A stretch of 64,000 nucleotides of DNA, from positions 14,414,501 through 14,478,500 of the forward strand of contig NC_089856.1 in assembly GCF_036373705.1 (NCBI RefSeq). The letters run 5' to 3'. The translations under genes were made by a program, and so were the position numbers. Below, one piece after another: positions 11,256-23,400 of this stretch. Within the stretch, counting starts at the first letter, position 1, and every line of letters starts with the position of its first letter. Origin of the DNA: Amia ocellicauda. Lineage: Eukaryota; Chordata; Actinopteri; Amiiformes; Amiidae. Under the pieces are notes generated by a model. It saw only the letters and a list, made by a program, of their open reading frames with translations, made no database searches and was not told where the DNA came from.

Positions 11256-14200
11256 ACCCACCACCCAGCCTGGGCTGTTTAAGGGGCTTGATCAGTCTCC
11301 ACTGCTCCACTACACTGCCTTTGTGCGTGTGTGTGTGTGTGAATGTGTGTGTGAGTGAGTATGTGTGAGTAGTTTCTGTTTACCATCCATTCCATATATT
11401 GTGATTCATATTGTCTCATTCAAATTATTTTACCCATTTTGATTCCGATTCTAATTCTCATACCGTTTGCTCACCCCACTGCCTGCTCTCCCCACTCCCT
11501 CCTACCATCAGGGTTTGGCTCGTTTGTGGACAAGGTGGCGCTGCCGTATGTCAGCACAGTGCGCTCCAAGCTGAAGAACCCCTGCCCCAATCGACTGACC
11601 TTCTGCCAGCCAGCCTTCAGCTTTCGCAATGTGCTGCCCCTCACCAATGATGCTGCCGAATTCCAGCGCCGCGTCAGCCAGCAGAACATCTCCGGCAACC
11701 TGGACTCGCCCGAGGCCGGCTTCGATGCCATGATGCAGGCAGCCGTTTGCCAGGTACCTCGTTCCCGCACCCCCCCAAGGGTTTACTTATTCAAGAGCGT
11801 TGTATTGTGTAGCTGCATTTTGCATGGGAACAATGTTAATTGTTAAAGTATGGTTACATTTTGGTATGGGCTGGGGTTAGAGTTCAAGTCCGAACTACAA
11901 TTAGGCTTCTGTTAAGGTTGGGGCTGTGCTACTACTGGGTTAACTGTATCTGGTATAATAGGGGTGCACTGATATATCGGTTGGTTATCGTATCAGCACC
12001 AATAAAGAGAAACTATATTATTGTCTATTTTTGGTCATTGTAGTCAATAATGTTTACTGATACTTATACGGGTTGTCACCTATCATGCTGTGACGCATAA
12101 ACCGTGAGATAGTAAAGTATTTGCAATGTGGTGTGCAATGTGCAATCTAGAGTAGTAAATGTCTCAAAGTAGTGTGGTTTGGATTTTTTTAAATGTCTGA
12201 AAACAACATCAGAACAGCTGATTTGCAAGTTATGTGCTGGAAATATTTCAAGTGGTGGCAACAGCAGTAGAGTTTGTAACAAAAAAATGTATACATCACC
12301 TCAAGACGGGCCACATCACTACAGTGACTACCTAAAGATAGGAGAAGAGAAAAACAAAGCAGAGATACTTTATGTCCCAAGTTACTATTGTACATTTCTC
12401 CCTAATACTGTCATCTGCTAAACTGTTTTAAGTTTATTAAACAGCCAGTTGTGTTTCTACTATTACACTCAATATTTTTTTTGATAGGACATTTGATTTG
12501 TTGTGTACAAAGTGTAAAATGTACTTCCAAATGAATCTAGGAGCACAAGCAAAACAAACAAACAAAAAACAGCATGTCCGCATGTATTCCGGTTACAGTT
12601 ACTCCTGTCAGACGAGTAGTCTGATTACCGATTAATTTTAAAAGAGTAAGAGATTACTGATTACTTCTAGATCATTTACATGAAAGTGTACACGTGTAAG
12701 GAAATTGTGCAAATCTGAAGGGACCCACGTGTTGTATTTTTGCAACATTTTTTATTTACGCGTCTCTAGCCAAAGAGCGGCTGATTCGGTGCCATTGTAC
12801 AACAGGCAGGCAGAATGGAAGTAACACACAGTTCTATCACATTGTGCCAACATAAATTAGGTTTCTACAACGTTGTGGCAACATTGTGTGTTAACGGGGA
12901 TTTAACTCGTTGAAGTACAGGCAGTTGTTCACTTTCAAAGAAAGAAAATGGAACAAAGTGCAAAATGTGCCCACCATGTAGAGTCTGCTCTAAATGACTC
13001 AACTTAAAATATAAAAAACAACATCTGGAGGTAAGATTTTATTTTTGAAATGTGTGCAGCCTTCAATTTTACTTGACATGCGAGTAGAAAATACGCATTT
13101 TAATAAAAATGATAATAAATACGATTTAATAATTGCATATTTTAATGAAAGCATAATAAGCAAAATGGCAACACGGGCATAGTATAAGCAAAAGCATTAT
13201 CAATAGTTTGCATTTGCAGTAATACGTTATCCTATCCAAATTTAAGATAAATCCATGTAAATTACAAATAGTTCCTGTGCATCCTAGCTGTTTCTATGAT
13301 CTTAAAATACTTAATATAATACCAAGACAATTAAATACTTAATATAATACCAAAATAACAACATACACTGTATTAATAGTCTAAAACAAAATAAATCACA
13401 TAAACTGAATAAACTCGTCCTAACCAGTTCCGTGCTGTGCCGTGCTGTGCTCTTTAACAGAGTGTGCGTTCAGGGGATCCTCACATGTCAAACCTTTAAA
13501 CTTTTACAAACCGATAGATATCACTTAAAAAAAGGTAAGACATTAATAATGGGTTAATTGCAGAAAGAAGATGCATAACATTAATTGACACTTAAAAAAT
13601 ACCGCCTTAATTGCATTGATTTCAATGTGTGTTTTCGGTGCCAGGTAATTTGAAACTTGTGACTGCATTTCTCTTGGATAGAAAAATGCAAAGCATTTAA
13701 ATCCCCTTTGTTATAGCAAGTTGCTTGATCCGTGTATCTTTACAGATAGAACAAAATAAACTGTAGACTTTGTAAGCATTTAAAGTACTTACAATTTAGA
13801 GAAGATACCTGTTTAAGTTTTCAAGAAAATGCGTTTCACATATCACTAATTAGCAGAAAACAAACCATGTGCCTGCATTAAAATGACAGTGAATGAGATA
13901 CACCTTTGACATTAATGCATTATTGATATGTCTGATTTATGTTGGTTTGTAAAAATGTAAAAGGTATCAAAATGCAGTTTCAATTGTTTAAAAATGCATA
14001 TGTAACCCACCACTGCTTTAAGGCTGCAAGGTGAGGTACTCGTCTAGGTCTGGGTCCGAAGGAGACTGGTAGGCTCGACCAACAGAAATAAACTACATCC
14101 ACCCCAAGGAAGACTAATACAATATATTCTTGCAGGTTGCTTTATGTAAAGAGATATTTTCATCAAATAAATAAATTCTCATTTCATTAGATCATTACAT

Positions 14201-14408
14201 CAAATAAATAAATATTCTCATTTCATTAGATCATTTCATCAAATAAATAAATTCTCATTTCATCAAATAAATAAACTCATTTCATTACTTCCTTTTTCCT
14301 ATTTCTAAAACTCAAATTTCACAAAAGGTTAATCACATTTCATTGCTCAACACATATATATAGATAAACCTACTGGCCAGTATGTAATAGAATAACAACA
14401 ACAACAAC

Positions 14409-14468
<60 letters not shown>

Positions 14469-17400
14469 ATCTCATTTAAAAAGTAAATAAAGTAGCAACA
14501 AAAATCTCTTTGAATTGTCCCTGAAAAATGTACCACACATTAGCAGTGATGGTCAACCAGGCAATCGTCCATCCAGCGGTGAGAGAATGACTGTAGGTGG
14601 TCAGCACGTAGAGGACAAGATGACTAGAGGCATCGCTGTATAGTTCCAGTAGGAAGGGGTAGACAAGAAACCAGTCTGCACAAAATGTACAGCACAATTA
14701 ATTTAAGTAATTTCACAACTATAACAGCTTTTCTTTTGTGCGATGAGTGCGATGTGGGCCGCCACCCTTCTCTTGCTTGACGACATAGACCATCAGATAT
14801 CCTCTCAACCACAACATGCACAGTGCGCTCCCATCTGTTTGCAAGCTTGTGTTTCCCTCTTATGTTGACATTCCGGAACAAGACACGATCTCCTGGGAGA
14901 AGCTCGGCCGCACAGACTTTTGGATTGAACCTTGTCTTGTTCCTTTCTCCCATCTTCCTGGAATTTTCAGAGGCCAATTCATAGCTTTCTTGTAGTCGCT
15001 GTCTGAGGTATTTCACATATTCCGAATGTGTCTTACATCCATTCCTCTTGGGCTGAACACCAAGAACAAGATCAATGGGCAATGCATTTTGTCTACCGAA
15101 CATTAGCTCATAAGGAGAGCAGCCAGTTGTGTCAAGAGGCTTGACAAAGTCTCTCAAATGGTATTTATCCTTATCCTCTAGAGTTCCAAGCATACTCAGA
15201 AGTGTTCTATTGAACCTTTCAACTGGGTTTCCACGAGGATGGTATGGTGTGGTTCTCACTTTTCCAGCTCCAATTAAACTGCACAACTCCTTGATGTATG
15301 AGATTCGAAATCTCTTCCTTGATCGCTAAGAAGGTGACTAGGAAACCTGTAATGCACAATGAAATTTTCCAATAGTGCTTTGGCAATGGTTCTAGCTTTC
15401 TGGTCCTTGGTTGGGATGGCTACTGCAAATTTTGTAAAATGATCTGTGATTACAAGAATATTCCTAGTATCCCTGTTGTCAGACTCAAGGGATAGGTAGT
15501 ACATACAAACCAGTTCTAGAGGATAGCTTGTAAGAAGAGGGTTAATTGTTCCTCCCTGCCTGCTCATGGACTGCAGGTGGCTGGGGTGATTGATCAATTA
15601 AGATCAATCAACCCCAGCCACCTGCTATATAAGGAGGCCTCAGCTTCCCATTAAGGAGAGTTGGTGTTGGAGGGTTAGAGAGTTGGTGTTGGAGAGGTGG
15701 GTCTGGGAGGAAACCTGCCCAGTTTGCTGTTTTGTTGGGGCTTTTGGTTTTGCTCCTTTTTGTGTCACGGTGAAGTCCTTTGACCAGCCCGTGTATTATT
15801 GTTTGAGTTTTGTGTATCTTTTGTTTGGCCATCATGCCAGTTTATTTAATAAAGCCTGTTTTGTTTGCCTGTGGTCTGTCTCCAAGCCTCCCTTACTGGC
15901 TACCCTGCCACAGAGCTGCTTTCTGTGGATGGGCTTTCCTCCTGACACACTGCTCACAATCTTTCCTCAACAGCCTGAGCCATTCTAGGCCAATAGAATC
16001 GAGCACAAGCAAGAGTGAGAGCACGTTCAGAGCCAAGATGGCTGACCTCATCATGAACACTGTGCTTCTTCTGAACAATACTCCGTCTTTGAGCTCCAAT
16101 TTGTTCCATTCCCTGGAATAATTTTGACTTCTGGTGAATCTGCAGCCATCTCTTTAAAACTGGGCTTCTTGTTCTTTACAATGAAATGAAGCACTCGTTG
16201 AATTTCAACATCTTCTCTTTGAGATTTTATCCAGTCGTGATGAGTCGTTCCCGGAATGGTGTTTTAACCAGGACAAATAAATGCTTCTGGGATGGCAGTG
16301 GCATCCAGTGCTAAGGACTCTGCAAAAATGGGAAGTTCTGGGGTTTGTAAGCTTCCATCAGAGGATGACATGATAGAGTATTGCTGACACAGGGCAGGAA
16401 GCATGTCTTCAGAAAATGTCTTACTTCTTCCATCCAAAATCCTCGTCTTCAAATCTTCAATTCTCTCCTCTTTTAAGAAGGCATCATCATCTGGGGAGGG
16501 ATCCTGGGGACATCTGGACAACTCATCAGCATCTTGATTAGTGTTTCCGGCTCTATACTTGATGTTAAAATGGTAAGTAGATAAGGCTGCAAGCCAGCGG
16601 TGTCCTGCTGCATCCAGCTTGGCGGTGGTCAACACATAGGTAAGAGGATTGTTATCTGTTAGCAGATGGTCTCTCTTGTAGATCTTTCCCCTCTTCCTGG
16701 GTGGACAATATCCTGCTGTAAGGCAATTCAGTGGTCTAGCAATCTTGGAATAAGCCTGGACAAAGCGTCGGTAGTTTCCAGCAAAGCCTAGGAATCGCTT
16801 CAGCTCCTTCCTGTTGGTGGGACGAGGCCAATTCTTTAATGCAGAGATCTTCTCTGGTCAGTGTGAACTCCATTGGCATCAACAACATGACCAAGGTACT
16901 TAACAGAAGTTTGGAAGAAATGGCATTTATCAGGGGAGAGCTTTAGGCCGTTTTCTTTAAGCCGAATTAGCACCTTCATTAGCCTCTCCTCGTGTTCTTC
17001 CAAAGTCTCTGAGAAAACGATCAGGTCATCTAGGAACACTAAAACCTCATTCAGGTGTAGGTCTCCCACACATCTCTCCATAAGGCGTTGAAAGGTGCTT
17101 GGTGCATTTGTGACTCCCTGTGGCATGCGGTTGAACTCCCAGAACCCCATGGGACATACAAATGCCGTTTTGTGTTTATCTTCCTCTGCCATTTCCACCT
17201 GATAATACCCTGACTTTAGATCCATAACTGAAAACCACTTTGCCCCACTCAGGGCAGAGAACATCTCTTTGATGTTTGGAAGAGCATATGCATCTTTGAT
17301 GGTTCTCATATTTAAATTCCTATAATCAATGCATAGCCTTATCTTGCCACTTTTCTTTCTCACCAATACTATAGGAGACACAAAGGGACTCTCAGACTCT

Positions 17401-20400
17401 CTGATGGTCCCTGCATCCAGAAGTTCTCGCAAATGTTGTCTGACAGCTTCCTGATCACATGGATGTATTGGTCTTGACCTTGCTTTGAAGGGAGTCTCAT
17501 CTCGCATTCTGATGTGGTGCTTTACTGCGGTAGTGTGCCCATAAGATGACTCATCCATGGCAAACACCTCAGATACACTATTCAGTTTCTCTAAGATTTG
17601 TTTTTTCCATTCTGGAGGGATGGCAGAATCATTGAGGCCAAAAGTAAGTTGGTCTTTCTGAGACTGGACATTCAAGGTGGACTGCTCTGATTTCAATGGT
17701 GTAATGCGATCGGCAACCATCGCCTCAGCTATCACTGTTCTAGGCAACATTGTGGACGGTGATGTTCTTAAACACAACTGGGATCTTGCTTGAGGACTTC
17801 TGTGGAATGCTAACAATGGCTCCCTCCACAAAGATTCCACCTGGCAGTGGAGAAGCTTGAGGTGAGTCAATGACAAATGAAGTCTGAGAAATTGATTTCT
17901 TCACACGGACTCCACCAAAGAGGCAAACTTTCTTTCCAGCAGGAATGGTGACGGGGCGGTGTCTGTGCAGTCTAACTTCACTGACCTCTCTCCCTCTCTC
18001 ATGGTTCTGTGCAACATACTGAAACAACATATAACAGTTATCACTGAGATCAGACCTCCATGGGAACTTTATCCCTTCTCTCTCCATGCCGCTCTGATAA
18101 AGCCTGTCTAATACATTTGTCCCAATCAACAAGGGAATCTGTCTGTTAAAGTGACAGTCTGGAACAATCTGAACCAAAGATGTTATTTCTTCCTGTACAT
18201 CAGTGATTTTGCTTGGTAACAAAAGAAGAACTTGAATATAGCCAGATAAGGAACATGTTGCCCACCCGCACCCTCTATCTCAAACAGAGTGTTGATTGGC
18301 TGAATAGGAAGGAATGACAAGTTGTTCATATAGAAAGTCTCTGAGATGGTTGTGACCTGTGATCCTGTGTCCTGAATAGATGCACATTCCACTCCCTCAA
18401 TGAAAACATATGCAGTGCACCAAGGTCCTACTAGTCCACAAGGAAGGTGTTCTTCATTTTGACTGCTCAGTTCTGCTGGTTTTCTTTGCTGGTTCAGCAT
18501 AATTTCAAATGATTTGGGACTAAACTGATGTACGTTCTCAGCTCCTGATTGTCCCTCAACAGGAGCTCCTACAAGTTTAAAGACATGTGAGGGTACTCAT
18601 ATTGAGCTCTCCATTTCTCACGCTTCTCTCTCAGCTCTGTATCCTTCTGACGGACAATTGCAGGATTTGGATCGTTTGAGCAGCGGACAGCAATGTGTCC
18701 ATCCTTACCACACTTGAAACAGAACTAGGGTCTGGGTAGGCGAGGGTTTGCTGCAACTGTAGTAGTTCTTGCATTAGCGACTAGACAACTGCTCTTCACA
18801 CTAGCCTCTTGAGGAGGTTCAGTGGTCAGGAATGGACTGCTGACTTTTTCTTTGTCCTTCTTTGATAAGGACGCAACCTGTTTTCGCAACTCTGCAATGT
18901 CCTTCATGAGCTGTTGTGTCTCATCTGTGTTTTTCTTACTTAAAGAGATGCTTGTTTCCTTGTCATCAGAAGCAATGCCATACACTGTGTGAGCATGTGC
19001 AGCAGCCCTAGAGCTCCCCAGGTGTTTCTCCATCCTATCCAATTTTGCCAATCGTCTATCTTCTTCTGTTCTAAGTAGAAGTAACAGCTCTGGAAATGGT
19101 GGTGGGCTGATTTTCTTGTGCTCCAACTGGATACCAATGATTAATGTCTGATCCCAACATCCCCTACAGAACTGTCTCAGGAGGTGCTTGTTCGAGTCTT
19201 CAACAGGAACTCCCCCTCTAGAAATAACTTTGTTTAGAAGAGTCTGTAGTCGTTGCAAATAATCAGATGACTTCTCACCAGCATTTTGATTGGAACTCGG
19301 AAAAGTTGCAAACAGTTCTTCTCCATCTTCTACCACCCCAAAGACAGATTCAAGATACGTACTGGGTGGTGAGGTCATGCCAAGCGGTTTGACGATGTCA
19401 GAAGTTGGACTCGTCAAACTCTCCAGGATCCTCCTCACTTTCTGAGCATCAGAAACAGCAGTGTAATATATTAGCAGCTCCACCTGTGTGCACCAGGTAT
19501 CATATTCCACTTCTCCACTGGGTTTTGGTCTCCTCCCTGAGAAAGTGCAAATCTTACTCTGGTGCAAGTGTGGTGTGACAGACTCACTCCTGATTACATG
19601 AACCACAACAACCCTTTGCACACATGGGGGATTGAAGACACCCTCATCAGTGTGCAATGGGCTCTGATCAAACTGCACTCCTGCAGGGGGAGATCCAAAC
19701 ATGATCTGAAGCCCCATGGTGCTTTGGGATTCTTGATCTGCATCCGCTTCGGTCTCAAGACTCACTGAGGGGTCACATCTAATACGTTTCAGTTCAGTCT
19801 CTAGAACACTCAGAAAACTGGCTTTGCTATTCCCAGTTAAAATATCTAGATCTTGCAAATATTTGTTAGCTAATTCTCTGCCCAACTCTTCCTGACAGAT
19901 CTCACAAATGATTCTGATATTCCACATCTCAGAAGGATCAGCAGGGCTAGGCAAGTCACCAAAGTGGTCTGGACTAATTCTTGAAACAGATCTTTCAGAG
20001 ACATATTGGATTAAAACTCTACTGCTGGGTTGGTCTGGGTCGCCAGGGATCCTGACAATTTTGTTAACCTCTCCACTTACTTTATCAATTATTTCTTGAT
20101 CAGAGAAAAATTGGTTAACCCCTGTCACCATTAAACTGCTAGGACCATGCAGGGTATGACTGTTGCAGAGATCCATTCTTCCTTAAAATGTGTTAACTTT
20201 TTCTACACAACTAAAATAATCAATTAACTACTGGGGTGGAGTACTAAAATAACAGAATTACAGTATTAAGCCTAACCAATCTCCTGGCTGGCTTGCCACA
20301 AATTAGTATGTAACCCACCACTGCTTTAAGGCTGCAAGGTGAGGTACTCGTCTAGATCTGGGTCCGAAGGAGACTGGTAGGCTCGACCAACAGAAATAAA

Positions 20401-23400
20401 CTACATCCACCCCAAGGAAGTCTAATACAATATATTCTTGCAGGTTGCTTTATGTAAAGAGATAGTTTCATCAAATAAATAAATTCTCATTTCATTAGAT
20501 AATTTCATCAAATAAATAAACTCATTTAATTCTTCTTTTTCCTATTTCTAAAACTCACATTTCACAAAAGGTAAATCACATTTCATTGCTCAACACATAT
20601 ATACAGATAAACCTACTGGCCAGTATGTAAAATAATAGCGGTGATGGTCAACCAGGCAATCGTCCATCCAGCGGTGAGAGAATGACTGTAGGTGGTCAGC
20701 ACATAGAGGACAAGACGACTAGAGGCATCGCTGTATAGTTCCAGTAGGAAGGGGTAGACAAGAAACCAGTCTGCACAAAATGTACAGCACAATTAATTTA
20801 AGTAATTTCACAACTACAACAGCTTTTCTTTTGTTAACTACTTACACTAAATCAGTCACACTAAACAAATAAATATGTAAACAAACACAGTTCTTTCTCT
20901 CTATATAAATATATATATGGCTTTACCTGCTCTGTGTGTTATATATATACCACATTCAAATATCAGTATCCACCTTTATGAATTAATAACACCAAACTTA
21001 TAAGTAATGCAAAGCGCTAGATCGGCTTTTAAACAAGACGCCATTTTACTGTATATGCGCACACTAGCTCCTTAGATTAGTAAAGTGCCGTTTGTTTCTT
21101 ACTTCACTTACTTACTTACTTACTTCTTTACTTCTAACTCCCCTCGAAAAGTGTTAAGGGATTCTTAATAAGGGACTATCTACAAAGTGTAAAAATAACC
21201 TGGGTTACACATACACTACAAAATGCAAAGTACAATATGCAAGAAAATGTAAACCGATGCAAATCTTAATTACCATTTTAATTGTAACAATTTCAATACG
21301 TCATCCATATTAAAATGTGTAGTACATTTTGTTTCACTTCTTGAATTTAGCTGCTTTTGTTTTTTTATAAAGGGAAAAAAGTATTCCAAAAGTAATCTAA
21401 AAGTATTCTGATTACGTTACTGACTTGGAGTAATGTATTGGATTAGATTACAGATTATTTTCAAAACAAGGTAAGTATTCTGTAACGGAATACTTTTAAA
21501 AAGTGACCCTCCCAACCCTGTCTGGATTTTACGCAAACAAGAAAAAACTATTTTAAAATACCATACACTATTAATGTTAATATCGGCTGATTTTGTTTGG
21601 GGAATGATCGAAAATTCTTATTGTTACACTTTCAGCCTGCTGTTGTCATAGTTGTTTTTATCATTAATGTTTTTGTTATTTTTATTATTGTTGCTGAGGT
21701 TCTTGTTCTTCTTATTCTCATTTGTATTATTCTGGTTGTCGTTGTGGCCCTCCCTTGGCAGGAGGAGATCGGCTGGAGGAATGTGACGCGGATTCTAGTG
21801 TACACCTCAGACGACACCTTCCACACGGCCGGGGACGGCAAGCTGGCCGGCATCTACCTGCCCAGTGATGGCCGCTGCCACCTGGATGCCGGGGAGTACA
21901 AGAGGAGCACTGACTATGTGAGACTGGCAGGGCAGGGCAGAGATGGGCTGGGCTGTGGTTTCTTAAAACACTTTCTCTCATGTCACTTCTCTCTTTCTTA
22001 CTATCTCTCTTTTAGGACTATCCTTCTGTGGGTCATCTATCTCAGATCCTCTCATCCCACAACATCCAGCTGATCTTCGCCGTAACGGACAAGAGTGTCC
22101 CGAGCTATCGGGTACATGCCTGCCATGGGGGGAGGGGTGGGAGCGTAAGGGTCTATTCACACTGAACGCAACTGAACGTGATTTGTCTTGTGGCAAAGCG
22201 ATTTTGTTACCGCAACATAGTCTTTCACACCGGTAGCGACTGATGTGAGCGATGTGATAATTTAATTAAAAAAAAAACATTTTCCAAGGAAGATGATGAA
22301 GTAATGATAATGTTGACTATATAGCTCTGGAAAAAATTGAGACCACTGCAAAATGATCAGTTTCTCTCGTTTTACTGTTTATAGATATGTGTTTGGGTAA
22401 AATGAACATTTTTGTTTTATTCTATAAACTACTGAAAACATTTCTCCCAAATTCCAAATACAAATATTGTCATTTAGAGCTTTTATTTGCAGAGATTGAC
22501 AACTGGTCAAAATTACAAAAAAGATGCAGTGTTGTCAGACCTCGAATAATGCAAAGAAAATAAGTTCATATTCATTTTTAAACAACACAATACTAATGTT
22601 TTAACTTAGGATGAGTTCAGAAATCAATATTTGGTGGAATAACTCTGATTTTCAATCACAGCCTGGCATGCTCTCCACCAGTCTTTCACATTGATGTTGG
22701 GTGACTTTATGCCACTCCTGGCGCAAAAATTCAAGCAGCTCGGCTTTGTTTAATGGCTTGTGACCATCCATCTTCCTCTTGATCACATTTCAGAGGTTTT
22801 CAATGGGGTTCAGGTATGGAGATTGGGCTGGCTATGACAGGGTCTTGATCTGGTGGTCCTCCATCCACACCTTGATTGACCTGGCTGTGTGGCATGGAGC
22901 ATTGTCCTGCTGGAAAGAACAATCCTCGGAGTTGGGGAACATTGTCAGAGCAGAAGGAACTTTTCTTCCAGGACAACCTTGTATGTGGCTTGATTCATGC
23001 ATCCTTCACAAAGACAAATCTGCCCAATTCCAGCCTTGCTGAAGCACCCCCCCTATTTTTTCATCACCAATCCTCCACCAAATTTCACAGTGCATACAAG
23101 ACACTGTGGCTTGTAGCCCTCTCCAGGTCTCTGTCTAACCATTAGACGACCAGGTGTTGGGCAAAACTGAAAATTGGACTCATCAGAGAAGATGACCTTA
23201 CTCCAGTTCTCTACGGTCCAATCCTTATGGTCTTATGCAAACCTCAGCCTGGCTCTTCTTTGCTTCTCATTGATGAAGGGCTTTTTTCTAGCTTTGCACG
23301 ACTTCAGCCCTGCCCCTAGGAGCCTGTTTCGAGACGTTCTCGCCGTGCACTTCACCCCAGCTGCCGTTTGCCATTCTTTTTGTAGGTCATTTGATGTCAT

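Larger units (their letters stand above)
10122..11511. other. itgb7 intron 4 (numbered by coding exons) with repeats
   Basis: The intron holds a poly-T tract (10230-10246), a transposase remnant at about 10615-11000 and a (CA)n microsatellite at 11187-11251. The remaining sequence has no recognised features. Confidence 0.7.
14001..21209 (-). mobile_element. Ty3/gypsy LTR retrotransposon, fossil, full layout
   Basis: The element reads on the - strand. LTRs at 20309-21209 (5') and 14001-about 14737 (3', shortened at its inner side) begin TGTAACCCACCACTGC; the 5' LTR ends TGGGTTACA. A CATA target duplication flanks the whole (13997-14000 and 21210-21213). Parts in order: Gag-like frame 18725-20176, CCHC zinc knuckle near 18690, aspartic protease motif [10 protein letters not shown] near 18350, reverse transcriptase 16836-17876 (with FLDDLIVF), RNase H about 16264-16830, zinc-binding and core integrase about 14740-16000. 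This is the Ty3/gypsy order. The copy is broken, with roughly half a dozen breaks plus an inserted LTR at 15539-15912. The LTRs have clearly diverged by substitutions and insertions, so it is old to middle-aged. Confidence 0.9.
11754..21761. other. itgb7 10-kb intron with nested mobile elements
   Basis: The largest intron of the gene. It contains hAT-like sequence at both sides of a complete-length Ty3/gypsy fossil, and inside that an LTR of a second retrotransposon. The donor (GTACCT) and acceptor (TCCCTTGGCAG) are both acceptable, and the flanking exons join in phase 0. Confidence 0.85.

Noticed and set aside
14333-14536. Leucine-rich - strand frame
   Set aside because: It is the translation of the (AAT)n microsatellite.
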